Source: Cryobacterium soli
Lineage (GTDB): Bacteria > Actinomycetota > Actinomycetes > Actinomycetales > Microbacteriaceae
Direction of reading: 5' to 3'
Assembly (NCBI RefSeq): GCF_003611035.1
Contig: NZ_CP030033.1
Location: 2,604,001 to 2,668,000 of the forward strand
Length of the DNA: 64,000 bases
The notes beneath the pieces were generated by a model, which was not told where the DNA came from, ran no database searches, and was given only the letters and a program-made list of their open reading frames with translations. The stretch's first letter is position 1; every line of letters begins with the position of its first letter. This document shows positions 61,708 through 64,000 of this stretch, piece by piece. Position numbers and translations under genes: made by a program.

Positions 61708-61722
61708 TGAGATCGTCTCACC
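61708..61722 (-). promoter_or_regulatory. Palindrome over the HNH gene ribosome-binding region
   Basis: GTGAGA-TCG-TCTCAC (perfect 6-3-6) ends 3 bases upstream of the HNH start codon. On the mRNA it would place the GGTGAG ribosome-site-like sequence in a stem. Confidence 0.55.
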
Positions 61723-61817
61723 TACCACTGACATTCCAGCGGCCCACACACGCCCCCGTCACACCCCTCCGCGAACCGTGAGAAAAGCCCCGAAAACGCG
61801 AGATTCCGGTGCCTAAT

Positions 61818-62363
61818 TCACAATTCGCGGGAGGTGCCGAGGGGGAGGGAGGTGGTCAGCAGGCTCTGGGTTGGGAGTCGGCCGGACGGCAGGGCGAGGG
61901 CGCCCGAGACGGTGGCTCCGGGGTAGCCGAGGGAGATCGCGTGCCGGGGCAGCCATCCGCTGTCGAGGTGCAGAAGCCGGGCCGCCGCCGCCACATTGGG
62001 GTCGGGGTAGAGCGTGGCCAGGCAGCTCCCCAGGCCCAACGCCGTTGCCGCCAGGATGACGGTCTGGGTCACTTTGCCGAGGTCGAACTCGGTGTCTTGA
62101 AAGCCGTTGTCGGCCGAGAGCAGCACCAGTGCGCAGGGCGCCGACGCCAGGTGCTGGGCGTACGCGCCGCGGCGGCCGAGCTCCTCCAACGTGGGGCGGT
62201 CGAAGACGGCAACAAATCGCCACGGCTGCCGGTTGCGAGCCGAACCGGTCCAGCGAGCTACCTCGACGATCTGCTCCACGAGCTCGGGTTCCACCGGGTG
62301 ATCGGAAAACGATCGCACCGAGGCCTGGGCGGTCAGGGAGCGGAGCAGCGCCAAGGAGTCCAT
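61818..62363 (-). CDS. Nitroreductase-family protein
   Basis: A 181-residue FMN nitroreductase-like protein. SVRSFSDHPVEPELVEQIVE and ARNRQPWRFVAVFD provide the FMN phosphate/substrate region, and TQTVILAATALGLGSC and ISLGYPG follow. It probably reduces nitro or quinone compounds or acts as FMN-dependent oxidoreductase. Start 62363 is in a suitable context; longer frames run through the terminator palindrome of the ADH gene. Confidence 0.88.
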   Translation of the reverse strand: MDSLALLRSLTAQASVRSFSDHPVEPELVEQIVEVARWTGSARNRQPWRFVAVFDRPTLEELGRRGAYAQHLASAPCALVLLSADNGFQDTEFDLGKVTQTVILAATALGLGSCLATLYPDPNVAAAARLLHLDSGWLPRHAISLGYPGATVSGALALPSGRLPTQSLLTTSLPLGTSREL

Positions 62364-62415
62364 GCTCCCAGCCTTCCATCCCGTGCGCCTAGCGGATGCG
62401 CCCGATCGCACCAGA

Positions 62416-62453
62416 ATGCCGAGCGGTCCCGGAATTCCGGGACCGCTCGGCAT
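62416..62453. terminator. 38-bp perfect palindrome, terminator of the ADH gene
   Basis: A perfectly self-complementary 38-bp sequence is centred between 62434 and 62435. It has a 17-bp GC-rich stem with central AATT. It lies 16 bases after the ADH stop and 53 before the nitroreductase start. It can form a strong hairpin on either strand. Confidence 0.75.
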
Positions 62454-62469
62454 GAGGGGAAACGCGCCG

Positions 62470-63645
62470 TTAGGGCTTCAGCACGACCTTGATGCAGCCG
62501 TCGTCCTTGGCGCTGAAGGTCTCGTACATCTCCGGCGCCCGGTCCAGCGGCACCTTGTGGGTGACGAGGTCTTCGACGCCGAGCGGGTCGGTGGGGTCCT
62601 CCACAAGGGGGAGCAGGTCGTCGATCCAGCGCTGCACGTTGCACTGGCCCATCCGCAGCTGGATCTGCTTGTCGAACATGTTCATCAGCGGCATCGGGTC
62701 GGCTACCCCCGAGTACACGCCGCTCACCGAGACGGTGCCGCCGCGGCGCACGAGGTCGAGCGCCATGTGCAGGGCGGCCAGGCGGTCGACGCCTACCGTG
62801 GTGAACACCTTCTTGGCCACCTTGTCGGGCAGGAGTCCCGCGGCGTACTGGGTGAAGGCCGCACCGGGGTTGCCGTGCGCTTCCATGCCCACAGCGTCGA
62901 CCACGGAGTCGGGGCCGCGGCCATCGGTTGCGTCGCGCAGGGTGGTGACGAGGTCGTCGGCCAGGTCGAAAACCTCCACGCCGTACCGCGCCGCCATCTC
63001 ACGGCGCTCCGGCACCGGGTCGATGCCGAGCACCCGGAAGCCCAGGTGACGGCCGATGCGGCTGGCGAACTGGCCGACCGGCCCGAGGCCGATCACGGCG
63101 AGAGTGCCGCCCGCCGGCACATCCGCGTACTGCACACCCTGCCAAGCGGTGGGCAGGATGTCGCTGAGGAAGAGGTAGCGCTCGTCCGGAAGGTCGGCAC
63201 CGACCTTGACCGCGTTGAAGTCCGCGAACGGCACCCGCAGCATCTCGGCCTGGCCGCCAGGAACCGAGCCGTAGAGCTCGCTGAAGCCGTAGAGGCTCGC
63301 GCCCGTGCCGGAGTCGCGGTTCTGGGTGGTCTCGCACTGGGTGGTGAGGCCCTGGTTGCACATGAAGCAGTCGCCGCAGGCGATCACGAAGGGGATGACG
63401 ACCCGGTCGCCCACGCTCAGCTTGCTGACATCGCTGCCGACCTGCTCCACGACACCCATGGTCTCGTGGCCGAGCACGTCATCCTGAGCCAGGAACGGTC
63501 CCATCACGTTGAACAGGTGCAGGTCTGAGCCACAGATGGCCGCCGACGTGACGCGGATGACCACATCCGTGGGCTTCTGGATGACGGGATCGGCGACGGT
63601 CTTGACCTCGACCTTTTTGGTGTTCTGCCAGGTGAGTGCTTTCAC
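62470..63645 (-). CDS. Zinc-dependent alcohol dehydrogenase (formaldehyde-dehydrogenase-like)
   Basis: A 391-residue medium-chain dehydrogenase. Catalytic zinc ligands are in ICGSDLHLF (Cys38) and GHETMGVVEQVG (His60/Glu61). The structural zinc loop is ACGDCFMCNQGLTTQCE (Cys90, 93, 96, 104), and the NAD(P) fold VIGLGPVGQFASRIG is near residue 180. The sequence resembles the glutathione-independent formaldehyde dehydrogenase group. It is probably monocistronic, ended by the 38-bp palindrome. Confidence 0.9.
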   Translation of the reverse strand: MKALTWQNTKKVEVKTVADPVIQKPTDVVIRVTSAAICGSDLHLFNVMGPFLAQDDVLGHETMGVVEQVGSDVSKLSVGDRVVIPFVIACGDCFMCNQGLTTQCETTQNRDSGTGASLYGFSELYGSVPGGQAEMLRVPFADFNAVKVGADLPDERYLFLSDILPTAWQGVQYADVPAGGTLAVIGLGPVGQFASRIGRHLGFRVLGIDPVPERREMAARYGVEVFDLADDLVTTLRDATDGRGPDSVVDAVGMEAHGNPGAAFTQYAAGLLPDKVAKKVFTTVGVDRLAALHMALDLVRRGGTVSVSGVYSGVADPMPLMNMFDKQIQLRMGQCNVQRWIDDLLPLVEDPTDPLGVEDLVTHKVPLDRAPEMYETFSAKDDGCIKVVLKP

Positions 63646-63822
63646 GGGGTCCTCTTCTTGGTGCGTTCGGGCCGGATTGTCAGACGTGCCCGGATGGGGC
63701 GAATCTGACCAGCCTTATGCAGCAGAAGATGGATTTCAAGCAACCTGGACGTATCTCCAGGCTTGCGTCGGAGGCGTGACGAATCCCGGATTTCTCCGTC
63801 TCACCAGCGCCGCAGCGTCGTT

Positions 63823-64000
63823 CTAGAAGTGCGTCAGGCAGTGCGCCGGGCGCTCCACCGCGAAGAGCCTGGCGGCCAGGAACGCCGCGCCCTCGGTGTG
63901 CTCATGCACCCGGCCGGCCGCCGCCAGCGAGACCGGGTTCACCGCACCCAGGTAGATGGACGAGAGCGCGGCGATGTCCAGCTCGAGGTCGGCCGCAGTA
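63823..64000 (-). CDS. C-terminal part of an Eis-like GNAT acetyltransferase (runs off window)
   Basis: The final ~58 codons read LELDIAALSSIYLGAVN, LAAAGRVHEH, ALF-like FLAARLFAVERPAHC and a terminal LTHF. This is the C-terminal layout of Eis (enhanced intracellular survival) N-acetyltransferases, in which the free C-terminal Phe carboxylate takes part in catalysis. The rest lies outside the window. Confidence 0.7.
   Translation of the reverse strand, partial: TAADLELDIAALSSIYLGAVNPVSLAAAGRVHEHTEGAAFLAARLFAVERPAHCLTHF

Overview
The window comes from a high-GC actinobacterium, most likely a Microbacteriaceae member (Cryobacterium-like). This placement is inferred from the roughly 65-70% GC of most genes, a DUF222-type HNH endonuclease, actinobacterial lipoproteins, GHKL and LacI styles, an XR-type rhodopsin and REP elements carrying the TTTCGACAAGCTC core common in that family. 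No rRNA, tRNA or CRISPR array was recognised.

Layout. (1) 0-10.4 kb: a divergent sugar or polyol catabolic locus. A bifunctional aldolase/short-chain dehydrogenase and a PfkB kinase run leftward. An RbsB/RbsA/RbsC/RbsC-type ABC transporter, a SIS protein, a fused DhaK-DhaL kinase and an RpiB-type isomerase run rightward. The substrate is not fixed by the sequence; a tetrose, branched sugar or deoxysugar is plausible. (2) 10.5-17.2 kb: PadR plus membrane protein, MarR plus a xanthorhodopsin-type proton pump, a membrane protein, an EEP-family hydrolase, and dgdR/dgdA (dialkylglycine decarboxylase). (3) 17.2-35.2 kb: two separate GH32/ABC-transporter/LacI fructan- or sucrose-type loci, one rightward and one leftward. 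Between them lie redox genes (LLM flavin enzyme, F420-type reductase with HxlR), DoxX, a lipoprotein alpha-carbonic anhydrase and a decayed betaine-binding-protein remnant. (4) 35.3-43.4 kb: a visibly lower-GC accessory island. It carries a four-gene operon (N6-adenine methyltransferase, a kinase with two GHKL ATPase domains, a degenerate receiver, a ComEC-type metallo-beta-lactamase), a lone PD-(D/E)XK protein, a tail-anchored-like acidic protein and a HEPN-like protein. This is the best candidate for an undescribed system, probably defensive. (5) 43.4-52.5 kb: AraC regulator, DUF5107/TPR protein, AraF/AraG/AraH-like transporter and an aldose epimerase. (6) 52.5-57.2 kb: a translationally coupled operon of XRE-cupin regulator, NMT1-type binding protein, amidohydrolase, ATPase and permease. 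(7) 57.5-64 kb: mostly housekeeping or accessory enzymes (RibD-like reductase, Nudix, HNH, nitroreductase, zinc alcohol dehydrogenase, the C-terminus of an Eis-like acetyltransferase).

Theme. The window is dominated by regulated carbohydrate uptake, with four complete sugar ABC systems. In every one of these four, the binding-protein gene is followed by a strong RNA hairpin before the membrane or ATPase genes. Most regulators have a clear palindrome directly upstream, so local autoregulation can be proposed gene by gene.
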